DNA of 14,052 bases from an uncultured Acidimicrobiaceae bacterium (GTDB taxonomy: Bacteria; Actinomycetota; Acidimicrobiia; Acidimicrobiales; Ilumatobacteraceae). Shown here one piece after another: positions 1-7,895 of the stretch. Every line of letters starts with the position of its first letter. The first letter of the stretch is position 1. Both the position numbers and the translations under genes were made by a program. The notes under the pieces were generated by a model. That model made no database searches. It saw only the letters and a program-made list of their open reading frames with translations, and was not told where the DNA came from. The stretch is taken from assembly GCA_903904615.1 (NCBI GenBank), contig CAIVDG010000334.1, positions 1 to 14,052 on the forward strand. The letters run 5' to 3'.

Positions 1-1
1 A

Positions 2-1120
2 CAACGAGTTCCCTCCCCCATTGTCACTCAGCCCGCAAAGTCTCGCCTTCTTCCCGAACCACTTGGTGTGGTGTTGGTGATTGCACCGTGGAACTACCCC
101 GTGCAGTTGTTATTGGTTCCTGCTGCTGGCGCCATTGCTGCGGGTAACGCGGTGATGATGAAGCCATCAGAAGTGTCTGGTGCAACATCTGCGCTACTGG
201 CTCGCCTTGTGCCGCAATACATGGATTCGCGCGCCGTGGGAATTGTGGAAGGTGGCGTTGCTGAAACAACTGCACTGCTGGACCGACACTTCGACCACAT
301 CTTCTACACCGGTAACGGAACTGTGGGTCGCATTGTGATGACAGCAGCAGCAAAGAATCTCACACCAGTCACTCTGGAACTTGGTGGCAAGAGCCCAGTG
401 ATTATTGATGAATCAGCAAATGTTCGCGTGGCTGCGCGACGCATTGCGTGGGGCAAGTGGTTGAACGCTGGTCAAACATGTGTGGCCCCCGATTACGTGA
501 TGGTGCACAACAAGGTGCGCTCACAGTTCATTGATGAACTCGGCAAAGCAATCACGTCTTTCTATGGAAACGACCCGCATGCCAGCGACAGCTATGGCCG
601 AATTGTGACATCACGTCATTTTGATCGCTTGCGTGGTTTGATGAGTGGCGGCACACCCGTAATTGGTGGCGAAGCAATTGCCGACGACCGTTACATTGCG
701 CCAACGGTTCTTGAGAATGTCGACATGTCATCGCAGTTGATGAATGAAGAAATCTTCGGGCCACTTCTTCCGGTCATTGGTATTGATTCGGTGGATGTTG
801 CGATTGATCACATCAATGCAAACCCACACCCGTTGGCGTTGTATGTGTTCGCGGAGAAGAAGAGCGCAGTTGAGCATGTGTTGGCTAACACCACTGCCGG
901 TGGTGTGACGGTAAACGGAACGCTGATGCACTTGACCAGCCCACACTTGCCTTTTGGTGGCATTGGTGAGAGCGGAATGGGCGCGTATCACGGCAAGAGT
1001 GGCGTGCGTTTGTTCCAACACATGAAGCCAGTGCTTGCGCGTGGCACCAAGTTGGATCCGTCGTTGGCGTACCCGCCCTACACAGACCGCAAAGCCAAGA
1101 TCTTCCGCAAGGTTCTCTAA
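2..1120 (+). CDS. Class 3-type aldehyde dehydrogenase (5'-truncated by window edge)
   Basis: NAD(P)-dependent oxidation of an aldehyde to a carboxylic acid; the physiological substrate cannot be read from sequence. The frame is open from base 2, so the visible 372 residues lack roughly 80 N-terminal ones by comparison with ALDH3 proteins of about 450. Visible motifs, numbered from base 2: EPLGVVLVIAPWNYP with the oxyanion Asn at residue 31, cofactor-binding KPSE, ELGGKSP with the general-base Glu at 126, GQTCVAPDY with the nucleophile Cys at 160, EEIFGPLLPV, and a C-terminal YPPYTDRK typical of ALDH3/fatty aldehyde dehydrogenases. GTG codons near base 68 lie inside the conserved domain and are not starts. 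It converges on guaB with only 11 bases between stop codons and has no evident link to purine synthesis. No C-terminal hydrophobic anchor is seen, so it is probably cytosolic. Confidence 0.95.
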   Translation, partial: QRVPSPIVTQPAKSRLLPEPLGVVLVIAPWNYPVQLLLVPAAGAIAAGNAVMMKPSEVSGATSALLARLVPQYMDSRAVGIVEGGVAETTALLDRHFDHIFYTGNGTVGRIVMTAAAKNLTPVTLELGGKSPVIIDESANVRVAARRIAWGKWLNAGQTCVAPDYVMVHNKVRSQFIDELGKAITSFYGNDPHASDSYGRIVTSRHFDRLRGLMSGGTPVIGGEAIADDRYIAPTVLENVDMSSQLMNEEIFGPLLPVIGIDSVDVAIDHINANPHPLALYVFAEKKSAVEHVLANTTAGGVTVNGTLMHLTSPHLPFGGIGESGMGAYHGKSGVRLFQHMKPVLARGTKLDPSLAYPPYTDRKAKIFRKVL

Positions 1121-1131
1121 CCGACGAACAA

Positions 1132-2622
1132 CTAGCTGTGATAATTCGGCGCCTCATGAGTAATCGTCACATCATGAGGATGGCTTTCCTCGCGACCGGC
1201 TGCTGTGACCTTCATGAACCGTGCCTTGGCTTGCAACTGCTGAATGTTTTCAGCCCCGACATAGCCCATTCCTGACCGCAGACCACCTACTAATTGATAC
1301 ACAACATCACTGAGTGATCCGGAGTACGCGACACGACCTTCAATTCCTTCTGGTACGAGCTTTGGCTGCACGTTGCCGGAGGCCTGACCACTGCCATACC
1401 GATCAGCACCGAGACCCTGCATCGCGCCAAGAGACCCCATACCTCGATACGCCTTGTACCGACGTCCTTCGAACAGTTCGTGTTCACCGGGAGATTCGTC
1501 TGTGCCAGCCAACAAACTGCCGAGCATCACAATGTGTGCGCCTGCGGCGAGCGCTTTCACAACATCCCCTGAATAAGTCACTCCACCATCGGCGATCACG
1601 GTCAGACCCCTAGTCGCCGCACGTTGTGCCGAATACCAAATAGCCGACAACTGCGGCATGCCCGCACCCGCGACCACGCGTGTTGTGCAGATTGAACCCG
1701 CACCAACGCCAACTTTTACCGCATCGACGCCAGCATCGGCGAGTGCATCGACTCCTTCCTCGGTGACGACATTGCCCGCAATTACGGGAAGTGATGGCCA
1801 CACAGACTTGATTCTGCGCACTGCATCGAGAACTCCCTGTGTATGGCCGTGAGCTGTGTCGACAACGACCATGTCAATTCCTTTGTCCACTAATGCAGAC
1901 ACTCGATCTTCAAGATCTATGCCAACACCGACAGCAGCTCCAACACGAAGACGCCCCCCACTATCACGAGTGGCGAAGGGGTGTTCTTTTTCTTTCATGA
2001 TGTCTTTTACCGTGATAAGACCTTGTAAAAATCCCTTGTCATCCACGAGTGGCAGTTTTTCAATTCGATGCTTTTGCAACAGCGATCGCGCTTCGTCGAG
2101 CGTTGTTCCGACGGATGCCGTGACTAGGGGCGAATGGGTCATGAAGTCTCTCACCGGCTTCGAAAAATCTGCCTCGCCACAGAATCGAATATCTCTATTG
2201 GTCAAGATTCCGAGCAACAACCCGTTTGCATCTGTGATGGGAACACCAGAGAATCGGTACCGATTCATCAGTGCTTCCGCATCTGCAAGTGTGGACGTCA
2301 CAGGCAAAGTAACTGGATCCGTGATCATCCCAGCTTGAGAACGCTTGACCCGAGACACATTGTCTGCCTGTTCGGAAATTGTCATGTTTCGATGCAATAT
2401 CCCAATTCCACCAATCCGTGCGAGTGCAATCGCCATGGCAGATTCAGTCACCTTGTCCATCGCGGCCGACATGACAGGTACGGCAAGAGAGATATCGCCC
2501 ACCAACTGCCCCGAAACATCCACATCACTCGGCAGTACGTTGCTAAAACCTGGAACTAGGACAACATCGTCGAAAGTTAAACCTTCAATGGGGCTGAAGA
2601 CTTGATTGTTCAACGGGTTCAT
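1132..2622 (-). CDS. guaB: IMP dehydrogenase, last gene of the pur operon
   Basis: Oxidises IMP to XMP with NAD+, the committed step to GMP. The 496-residue protein has the usual length and layout: a TIM barrel interrupted by two CBS domains (about residues 97-150 and 160-212, FSGVPITD and IEKLPLVDD). Catalytic Cys312 lies in GSICTTR, ADGG (344-347) and GSLLAGTDESPGE bind phosphate, and the flap contains the Arg408-Tyr409 dyad and PEGIEGR. The start at 2622 is chosen because its ATG overlaps the purN stop as TAATG; a start 14 codons upstream would add a basic, unconserved leader inside purN. The gene is co-oriented with the IMP-synthesis genes and translationally linked to purN, so guanine-branch flux probably rises and falls with de novo synthesis. 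An 8-base inverted repeat lies near its 3' end. guaA is not present nearby. Confidence 0.97.
   Translation of the reverse strand: MNPLNNQVFSPIEGLTFDDVVLVPGFSNVLPSDVDVSGQLVGDISLAVPVMSAAMDKVTESAMAIALARIGGIGILHRNMTISEQADNVSRVKRSQAGMITDPVTLPVTSTLADAEALMNRYRFSGVPITDANGLLLGILTNRDIRFCGEADFSKPVRDFMTHSPLVTASVGTTLDEARSLLQKHRIEKLPLVDDKGFLQGLITVKDIMKEKEHPFATRDSGGRLRVGAAVGVGIDLEDRVSALVDKGIDMVVVDTAHGHTQGVLDAVRRIKSVWPSLPVIAGNVVTEEGVDALADAGVDAVKVGVGAGSICTTRVVAGAGMPQLSAIWYSAQRAATRGLTVIADGGVTYSGDVVKALAAGAHIVMLGSLLAGTDESPGEHELFEGRRYKAYRGMGSLGAMQGLGADRYGSGQASGNVQPKLVPEGIEGRVAYSGSLSDVVYQLVGGLRSGMGYVGAENIQQLQAKARFMKVTAAGREESHPHDVTITHEAPNYHS
1152..1179. repeat. Inverted repeat, 8-base arms, at the guaB/aldehyde dehydrogenase convergence
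   Basis: CCTCATGA (1152-1159) and its exact reverse complement TCATGAGG (1172-1179) are separated by 12 bases. The repeat lies within the last codons of guaB and 31 bases past the stop of the convergent aldehyde dehydrogenase gene. It can form an 8-bp hairpin in either transcript, but no T-run follows on either side, so it is not a canonical intrinsic terminator. It may slow polymerase or protect 3' ends, or be chance. Confidence 0.4.
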
Positions 2623-3245
2623 TACACGGACTCTGACTCTCTTGACAAAGCAATTTTCCGACACAGATCGCTCAATACGTGAACAAGTAATGCGCGTTCA
2701 CATTCATGCATTCGTTCAGCAAATGTGTCAAACGTGTCATCGCTATGAATGGGCACGACCTCGCTTGCGATCACTGGCCCAGTGTCGACTCCTTCATCAG
2801 GGACGAAGTGCACGGTGACTCCACTGTGTGTACGCCAATTCTCATGAGATTCGGTAAATGCCCGCTCAATCGCATGTGTCCCTGGCAATTCACCCGGCAA
2901 TGCAGGGTGCAAGTTCACCACCTGCGATGGGAAATGTTTCAAGAACTCATTCGAAAGAATCCGCATGAAGCCTGCAAGAACCACAAAATCTGGCCGCATC
3001 TCGCGAACAATGGCCGCTAACCGCGCGTCGTAGTCCAGTCGCTGCTCACCAGCGACTGGTTCAACAACAATCGCAGGAACGTCCCTTCGCACCGCTCGAG
3101 CAATGGCAGGAACATCGGACTTGTTCGAGATGACACCCACCACATTGGCGCCCAACCAGCCGCACGCACACGCATCGAGAACGGCTTGAAGATTGGTTCC
3201 GTTTCCGGATACCAACACGACGAGAGAGGGATGAGTGGATTTCAT
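2622..3245 (-). CDS. purN: Phosphoribosylglycinamide formyltransferase (folate-dependent GAR transformylase)
   Basis: Transfers formyl from 10-formyl-tetrahydrofolate to GAR to give FGAR. The 207 residues form a Rossmann-like formyltransferase: SGNGTNLQ phosphate loop (13-20), Asn111 and His113 in NLHPALPG, and the catalytic Asp154 in GVDTGPVI, equivalent to the E. coli Asn106/His108/Asp144 set. The HPALPGELPGTHAIERAF segment departs from the enterobacterial HPSLLPKYPG form but keeps the catalytic residues. ATG at 3245 overlaps the purDM stop as ATGA, with a GAGGG element about 11 bases upstream, and fits the family's N-terminus; a start 19 codons further out would lie deep inside purM. Being directly after purDM it completes the PurD-PurM-PurN order of animal GART, here as two polypeptides. 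Its stop overlaps the guaB start (TAATG). Confidence 0.97.
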   Translation of the reverse strand: MKSTHPSLVVLVSGNGTNLQAVLDACACGWLGANVVGVISNKSDVPAIARAVRRDVPAIVVEPVAGEQRLDYDARLAAIVREMRPDFVVLAGFMRILSNEFLKHFPSQVVNLHPALPGELPGTHAIERAFTESHENWRTHSGVTVHFVPDEGVDTGPVIASEVVPIHSDDTFDTFAERMHECERALLVHVLSDLCRKIALSRESESV

Positions 3246-5518
3246 CGCAGGATCACCCTCGATGAATCGCCATTCTGGTCCTGCAACACTCCGATAACCC
3301 ATGTTTCTTCGTCAATCAGAGATCGAATCTGCTCAGCATTTTCTGGTGCGACAACAAGCACCATTCCAATTCCCATGTTGAGCGTTCGGTACAGCTCTTC
3401 GGTTTCTAGCGACATGACACTCTCAATAAATTCAAATAACGGAGGTTTGGGCCACGACGCCGTGTGCACTGTTGCTGACACCCCTTCAGGAAAAACGCGA
3501 GGGAGATTCTCCACCAGCCCGCCTCCTGTGATGTGCACCAAGGCCTTCACTGATGGATTTTTCAAAACGGGAGTCAATACATTCAGATAACTGCGATGTG
3601 GCATAAGTAATTCGTCGATCAGAGGGCGCGTCAATGGTGGTGGCGCAACGTCTAGCGGCAACCAATCAAGGATTCTTCGGAGCAGCGAATACCCATTGGT
3701 GTGAGGGCCATTGGATGCGAGACCAATGAGAACATCTCCGCTGCCAACGCCCTCGCGCGGAAGGAGATCCTTTTTGTCAACGACGCCGACCAACGTGCCA
3801 GCGATATCAAACGCACCTGGCGCGTACACGCCGGGCATTTCTGCCGTTTCGCCACCCAGCAACACGCAGTCACCAGCCGCACACGCTTCCGACATCCCCG
3901 AGACGACATCAGCAACCATCTCCGCATTAATTTTTGACGAGGCGATGTAGTCGAGGAAGAATAGGGGGCGAGCGCCTTGTACCAACACATCGTTGATGCA
4001 GTGGTTCACAATGTCAATTCCTGTGCCATGAACCCTGTTCTCTCGGGCAGCCAACTCCACTTTTGTTCCGACTCCGTCGGTTGATGCCACCAGCACCGGT
4101 TGGTCATACTCCTTCAAGAAGGAGACATCGAGTGCGCCACCAAATGCACCAATCCCTCGCAGCACATTGTCTGAAGATGTTGACGCAACACTCTTTTTCA
4201 AGAGTTCCACAGCCCTGTTTCCTTCATCGATATTGACACCGGCTGCGGAATACGACGTCAAGCCATTACCAGGGGCCCTCCATGCAATGTCGCGCCGAAA
4301 ATAGGACCCTGCGAATGAAATTCGCTGGACACGTGCATATGTTTTTCCCCGCGCACTTTCAAGATCTGGACCAACCCCCACAACAGTGACAACGCGACCA
4401 CCAGTCGTGACAAGTGCACCATTGACCTGTTTTGTTCCGCCATGAAAGACATTCGTATGCAACTCAACATGTTCAAGACCAGTAATCACATCTCCCAGTC
4501 GCGGCGTTTCGGGATAGTGAGCAGAGGTCATGACGACTGCATGTGCGCTCACTGGTTTTGTTTTGACATGCTCAGGCTTCAGCGTGCCGTCGACGCAGGC
4601 GAGAGCCAACTCCACTACATCAGTGCTCAACAATGAAAGGAGAACTTGTGCTTCCGGGTCACCAAAACGGCAGTTGTATTCCAGTAGGCGAGGCCCCTCT
4701 TTTGTCAACATCAGCCCTGCATACAGCACGCCCTTGTATGGAGTGCCCTTCCGTGCAAAGTAGTCAACTATGGGTTGAATAAACGTCGTCGATAATTCAT
4801 CGGCTGAATACGGAACGACTGCCGGAGCGTAGGCACCCATACCGCCCGTGTTCGCACCCACGTCTCCCTCGCCGATTCGTTTGTGATCTTGCGCCATGGG
4901 AAGCGGCACCGCAAGGGCTCCATCACACATCGCCATCAAAGAACATTCAGGACCCTTCAACATTTCTTCCAGCACTACAGGGCCAACTTCGCACGCCGCG
5001 ACAATGGCAGCACGTGTGTGGTCATCGCTTGTTGGGACGACAACTCCTTTGCCACCGGCAAGTCCTGATTGTTTCACCACAACGGGAGCGTCGAGTTCCC
5101 TCCACCATGCAATTGCGGCATCGCTGTCACCTTCTGAAAACGTGGCAAAACGAGGTCCGGGGATTCCAAGGCAAGCCGCGAGTTCTCGCGAAAACACTTT
5201 GGAGGACTCAATCTCTGCAAGTTGCTGTGTTGGACCAAAGGCCTTCACGCCAATGGCGTTTAGTGCATCGACCACTCCGGCTGCCAACGATGATTCAGGT
5301 CCAATGAGAACAAGATCAACATTCTCTGCCTGACATAGCGCGACGATTCCGGGTACATCGTCTGCCGCAACAGCGCGTTGCTCACCTGGCATTCCACCAT
5401 TACCCGGTGAAACCAGCAAGCGCGAACAACGCAGCGATTGTCGAACAGAGTGGGCCATCGCGTGCTCACGACCGCCACTTCCAAGAATGAGAACGGTGAG
5501 TTGATTCTTGGCGTTCAT
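3242..5518 (-). CDS. purDM: Bifunctional GAR synthetase / AIR synthetase (PurD-PurM fusion)
   Basis: One uninterrupted 758-residue frame holds two full enzymes. Residues 1 to about 415 are PurD, the ATP-grasp enzyme joining glycine to phosphoribosylamine: LGSGGREHA (12-20), IGPESSLAAG, VVVKQSGLAGGKG (147-158), QDHKRIGEGDVGANTGGMGAY (210-230), EYNCRFGDPEAQ (280-291), ending at the usual FRRDIAWRA. Residues about 420-758 are PurM, which cyclises FGAM to AIR: TSYSAAGVNI, ASTDGVGTK (478-486), FFLDYIA, LGGETAEMPG (554-563), SNGPHTNGYSL, HITGGGLVENLPR, NMGIGMV. Each half has about its normal stand-alone length and the linker is only about five residues. All recognisable signatures are present, so both halves look active. 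The start overlaps the purF stop (ATGA) with AGGT upstream; the stop overlaps purN (ATGA). The two activities are not consecutive steps. In-frame TTG codon 420 could allow a PurM-only product. Confidence 0.97.
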   Translation of the reverse strand: MNAKNQLTVLILGSGGREHAMAHSVRQSLRCSRLLVSPGNGGMPGEQRAVAADDVPGIVALCQAENVDLVLIGPESSLAAGVVDALNAIGVKAFGPTQQLAEIESSKVFSRELAACLGIPGPRFATFSEGDSDAAIAWWRELDAPVVVKQSGLAGGKGVVVPTSDDHTRAAIVAACEVGPVVLEEMLKGPECSLMAMCDGALAVPLPMAQDHKRIGEGDVGANTGGMGAYAPAVVPYSADELSTTFIQPIVDYFARKGTPYKGVLYAGLMLTKEGPRLLEYNCRFGDPEAQVLLSLLSTDVVELALACVDGTLKPEHVKTKPVSAHAVVMTSAHYPETPRLGDVITGLEHVELHTNVFHGGTKQVNGALVTTGGRVVTVVGVGPDLESARGKTYARVQRISFAGSYFRRDIAWRAPGNGLTSYSAAGVNIDEGNRAVELLKKSVASTSSDNVLRGIGAFGGALDVSFLKEYDQPVLVASTDGVGTKVELAARENRVHGTGIDIVNHCINDVLVQGARPLFFLDYIASSKINAEMVADVVSGMSEACAAGDCVLLGGETAEMPGVYAPGAFDIAGTLVGVVDKKDLLPREGVGSGDVLIGLASNGPHTNGYSLLRRILDWLPLDVAPPPLTRPLIDELLMPHRSYLNVLTPVLKNPSVKALVHITGGGLVENLPRVFPEGVSATVHTASWPKPPLFEFIESVMSLETEELYRTLNMGIGMVLVVAPENAEQIRSLIDEETWVIGVLQDQNGDSSRVILR

Positions 5519-6951
5519 GCCAACACCTGCTCAAATGAATCTTTGCGTCGTGGTAGAGGAATTTCCACTGGATAGTCCCCCGTGAAACACGCATTGCAGT
5601 ATCCATCTTCACGCCCAACAGCACTCATCATTCCGTCCAGTGAAAGAAAGGCAAGCGAGTCTGCTTTCACCACCGCACACAATTCCTCGATGTTGAGACG
5701 CGCCGCAATGAGGTCGTCGTCGTGACCCATATCGACGCCAAAATGACACGGATGCTTGATAGGCGGGCACGTAATTCGAAGATGAACCTCGGTTGCTCCT
5801 GCATCACGTATGAGTTGAACAAGAGGACCCGCAGTTGTACCTCGCACAAGTGAATCATCAATTAAAACAACGCGCTTCCCACGAAGATTCTCGGCCAAAG
5901 CGTTGAACTTCATGGCGACACCTCGCTCTCGCATCAATGGCGTGGGTTCAATAAAGGTTCGTCCGATATAGCGGTTCTTGATGAGACCGTCGTTGTATTC
6001 AATACCACTCTGTCGCGAGAATCCGACAGCTGCGGGAATCGATGAGTCAGGTACGGGAACAACAACATCGGCGGCAACATGTGACTCCCGGGCCAATTGT
6101 TCACCCATCCGTTGGCGCACACCGTGAACACTGAGTCCATCCCAAATTGAGTCCGGCCGAGAAAAGTAGACGAACTCAAACGTGCATCGCGAGGATTTCA
6201 CTGATGGAACCAATGCTTGGCGCCGTTTTAATTCAGTTCCCTTCAATGTCACAATTTCACCAGGGGCGACTTCTGACATCTCTACGCATCCCAGCGTGCT
6301 GAGAGCACATGTTTCTGATGCGACCGCCCAGCCTCCATCAGGCAATTTCCCAATTGACATCGGGCGGAAACCCCAAGGGTCGCGCACGGCAATGACACGA
6401 TCTTCCACCAGGATCACCAGTGAGTACGCGCCCGTCCACGAGGACAGTGTTCGAGCAAGTCGGTCTTCCCAGGTGGCACCACCTGCTGACGCCAGCATCA
6501 TTGTCATGACTTCTGTGTCGGACGACGCGGTCAGGCCAAAGCCTTTTGACAACAATTCGGTGCGCAGTTCATGCGCGTTAACCAAGTTGCCGTTGTGTGC
6601 AACTGCGAGTGCGCCGTGAATTGTTTCGACGAGAAACGGTTGTGCGTTTCGTGCTCCTGAACCACCCGTTGTGGAGTACCGAGTGTGCCCAATGCCGTTA
6701 CTTCCCCGCAACGGTGCCAGGTTCGCTGGAGTGAAAACGTGGCTCACAAGTCCGTCGGCTTTATGGATTCGTGACTGTCCCCCGTCTGACACTGCGATTC
6801 CTGCGGCTTCTTGACCACGATGTTGGAGCGCGAAGAGTCCGAAAAAGACCATCTGAGCGACATCGTTGCTCGTCGACGAAATTCCGACAACTCCACATTC
6901 TTCGTGCAGTCGATCTGCGAACACGCTGTCGAGTTTGTGTTCAGACGTCAT
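5515..6951 (-). CDS. purF: Amidophosphoribosyltransferase (glutamine PRPP amidotransferase, 4Fe-4S type)
   Basis: First committed step: PRPP plus glutamine gives phosphoribosylamine. The 478-residue protein begins with an 18-residue propeptide ending HEE before the N-terminal nucleophile Cys19 (CGVVGI), so it is the self-processing form. The Ntn glutaminase domain (19 to about 250: LQHRGQEAAG, GHTRYSTTG, AHNGNLVN, SSDTEV) precedes a type I PRTase domain with VVLIDDSLVRGTT (361-373). Four cysteines match the iron-sulfur ligands of the B. subtilis enzyme: Cys256 (RCTFEFVYFSRPDS), Cys402 (PCHFGVD), and Cys452/Cys455 (YCNACFTG). An oxygen-sensitive 4Fe-4S cluster is therefore expected. The start overlaps the purC stop as ATGA with GGGAG just upstream; the stop overlaps purDM. 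Feedback inhibition by purine nucleotides is known for the family and is not shown by the sequence. Confidence 0.97.
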   Translation of the reverse strand: MTSEHKLDSVFADRLHEECGVVGISSTSNDVAQMVFFGLFALQHRGQEAAGIAVSDGGQSRIHKADGLVSHVFTPANLAPLRGSNGIGHTRYSTTGGSGARNAQPFLVETIHGALAVAHNGNLVNAHELRTELLSKGFGLTASSDTEVMTMMLASAGGATWEDRLARTLSSWTGAYSLVILVEDRVIAVRDPWGFRPMSIGKLPDGGWAVASETCALSTLGCVEMSEVAPGEIVTLKGTELKRRQALVPSVKSSRCTFEFVYFSRPDSIWDGLSVHGVRQRMGEQLARESHVAADVVVPVPDSSIPAAVGFSRQSGIEYNDGLIKNRYIGRTFIEPTPLMRERGVAMKFNALAENLRGKRVVLIDDSLVRGTTAGPLVQLIRDAGATEVHLRITCPPIKHPCHFGVDMGHDDDLIAARLNIEELCAVVKADSLAFLSLDGMMSAVGREDGYCNACFTGDYPVEIPLPRRKDSFEQVLA

Positions 6952-7895
6952 AGGACTCCCATAGTTTGTAGATTTTTTTCGAGACGTTGTTGCACGGGGT
7001 ACGTGCCAGGTGTGAATGCTCGGCCAGTCAAGCGGGCAAACGCATCGATGTAGCGTTGAGTAGTTTCTGACACCGTGATAGCGCTCAAAGTTGGCGGCTC
7101 ACCATGTCCGTCGTACCCGGCCGCACTCAATGCAAGTCGCACTGGCTCTTTGTCGAGGCTCTCTGGCTCATCGCCACGGTCCACTCGCTCTTCGTAAGTG
7201 CTTAATTCCCAGAAACGGGAAGAGTCCGGCGTGTGCATCTCATCAATCAGCACCACAGAACCATCTGACGCAAGTCCGAACTCGTACTTCGTGTCCGCCA
7301 ACAACAGCCCAGCCCTGCGAGCGACGTGTTGACCGTGTGCGAACAAGGCCAAAGCAGCGTCTTGCACGCACTGCCACACATCTGGCTCGACAATTCCGCG
7401 TGCAACAACCTCTGCACAGGTCAGGGGCTCGTCGTGCGCGCCCGCCTCACCTTTTGTTGTAGGAGTGATGATGGGGTAGGGCAGCAACTCGTTCTTCCGA
7501 AGTCCATCAGGAAAGTGGTACCCATAGATCTGTCGTGCTCCATTGCGATACTGGTGCCACAGCGACGTTGTGGTGGAACCTGTGATGACTCCGCGAACAA
7601 CAACTTCGACGGCTAACGGAGACGCAGCATGACCAATCGTTGCATTCGGGTCTGGACAACTAATGAAATGGTTGTCAACAATGTGCCGCGAGTTGTTGAA
7701 CCACCATGCCGACAATTCGTTCAACACCTGGCCCTTGAACGGAACCACCGCCACGATGCGATCAAAGGCAGACAGCCGATCGGTCGTAAGAAAAAGTCGT
7801 GTGTTGTCCTGCAGTGAATACGACACTCTGACCTTTCCCGAGCGTCGGTCCGGGAGTGCGAGTTCAAGATCCGAACAGCCTTCAGTTGACAGCAA
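6948..7895 (-). CDS. purC: SAICAR synthetase
   Basis: Condenses CAIR with aspartate using ATP to give SAICAR. The 315 residues exceed the roughly 240 of the short bacterial form and match the longer type shared with yeast Ade1. Motifs: SGKVR (19-23), DRLSAFD (39-45), VEVVVRGVITGS (96-107), NELLPYPIITPTTKGE (135-150), ADTKYEFG (200-207), LIDEMHTPDSSRFW (216-229), SLDKE (246-250). The start is TTG at 7895, inside the last codons of purQ (14-base overlap), preceded by GGGAGGGAG and six bases; this is the best Shine-Dalgarno match I found in the operon. No later ATG keeps the SGKVR motif. The downstream stop overlaps purF as ATGA. The GKVRDLY motif common in the family reads GKVRVSY here, leaving the nucleotide-binding Lys intact. 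Confidence 0.95.
   Translation of the reverse strand: MLSTEGCSDLELALPDRRSGKVRVSYSLQDNTRLFLTTDRLSAFDRIVAVVPFKGQVLNELSAWWFNNSRHIVDNHFISCPDPNATIGHAASPLAVEVVVRGVITGSTTTSLWHQYRNGARQIYGYHFPDGLRKNELLPYPIITPTTKGEAGAHDEPLTCAEVVARGIVEPDVWQCVQDAALALFAHGQHVARRAGLLLADTKYEFGLASDGSVVLIDEMHTPDSSRFWELSTYEERVDRGDEPESLDKEPVRLALSAAGYDGHGEPPTLSAITVSETTQRYIDAFARLTGRAFTPGTYPVQQRLEKNLQTMGVL

Noticed and set aside
1856..2338. 160-codon open frame on the + strand opposite guaB
   Set aside because: Ser/Thr/Arg-rich shadow of the CBS and barrel region of IMP dehydrogenase; no family resemblance or start signals.
2623..2664. Upstream extension of guaB by 14 codons
   Set aside because: It would lie inside purN and add an unconserved basic leader; the TAATG overlap at 2622 gives a better start.
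3246..3302. Upstream extension of purN by 19 codons
   Set aside because: It would lie inside purM; the conserved N-terminus and ATGA overlap support 3245.
4250..4290. Frameshift or sequencing error producing the PurD-PurM join
   Set aside because: The frame is continuous, both ends carry their natural family boundaries, and no residue is lost or garbled at the seam; an error would normally leave nonsense on one side.
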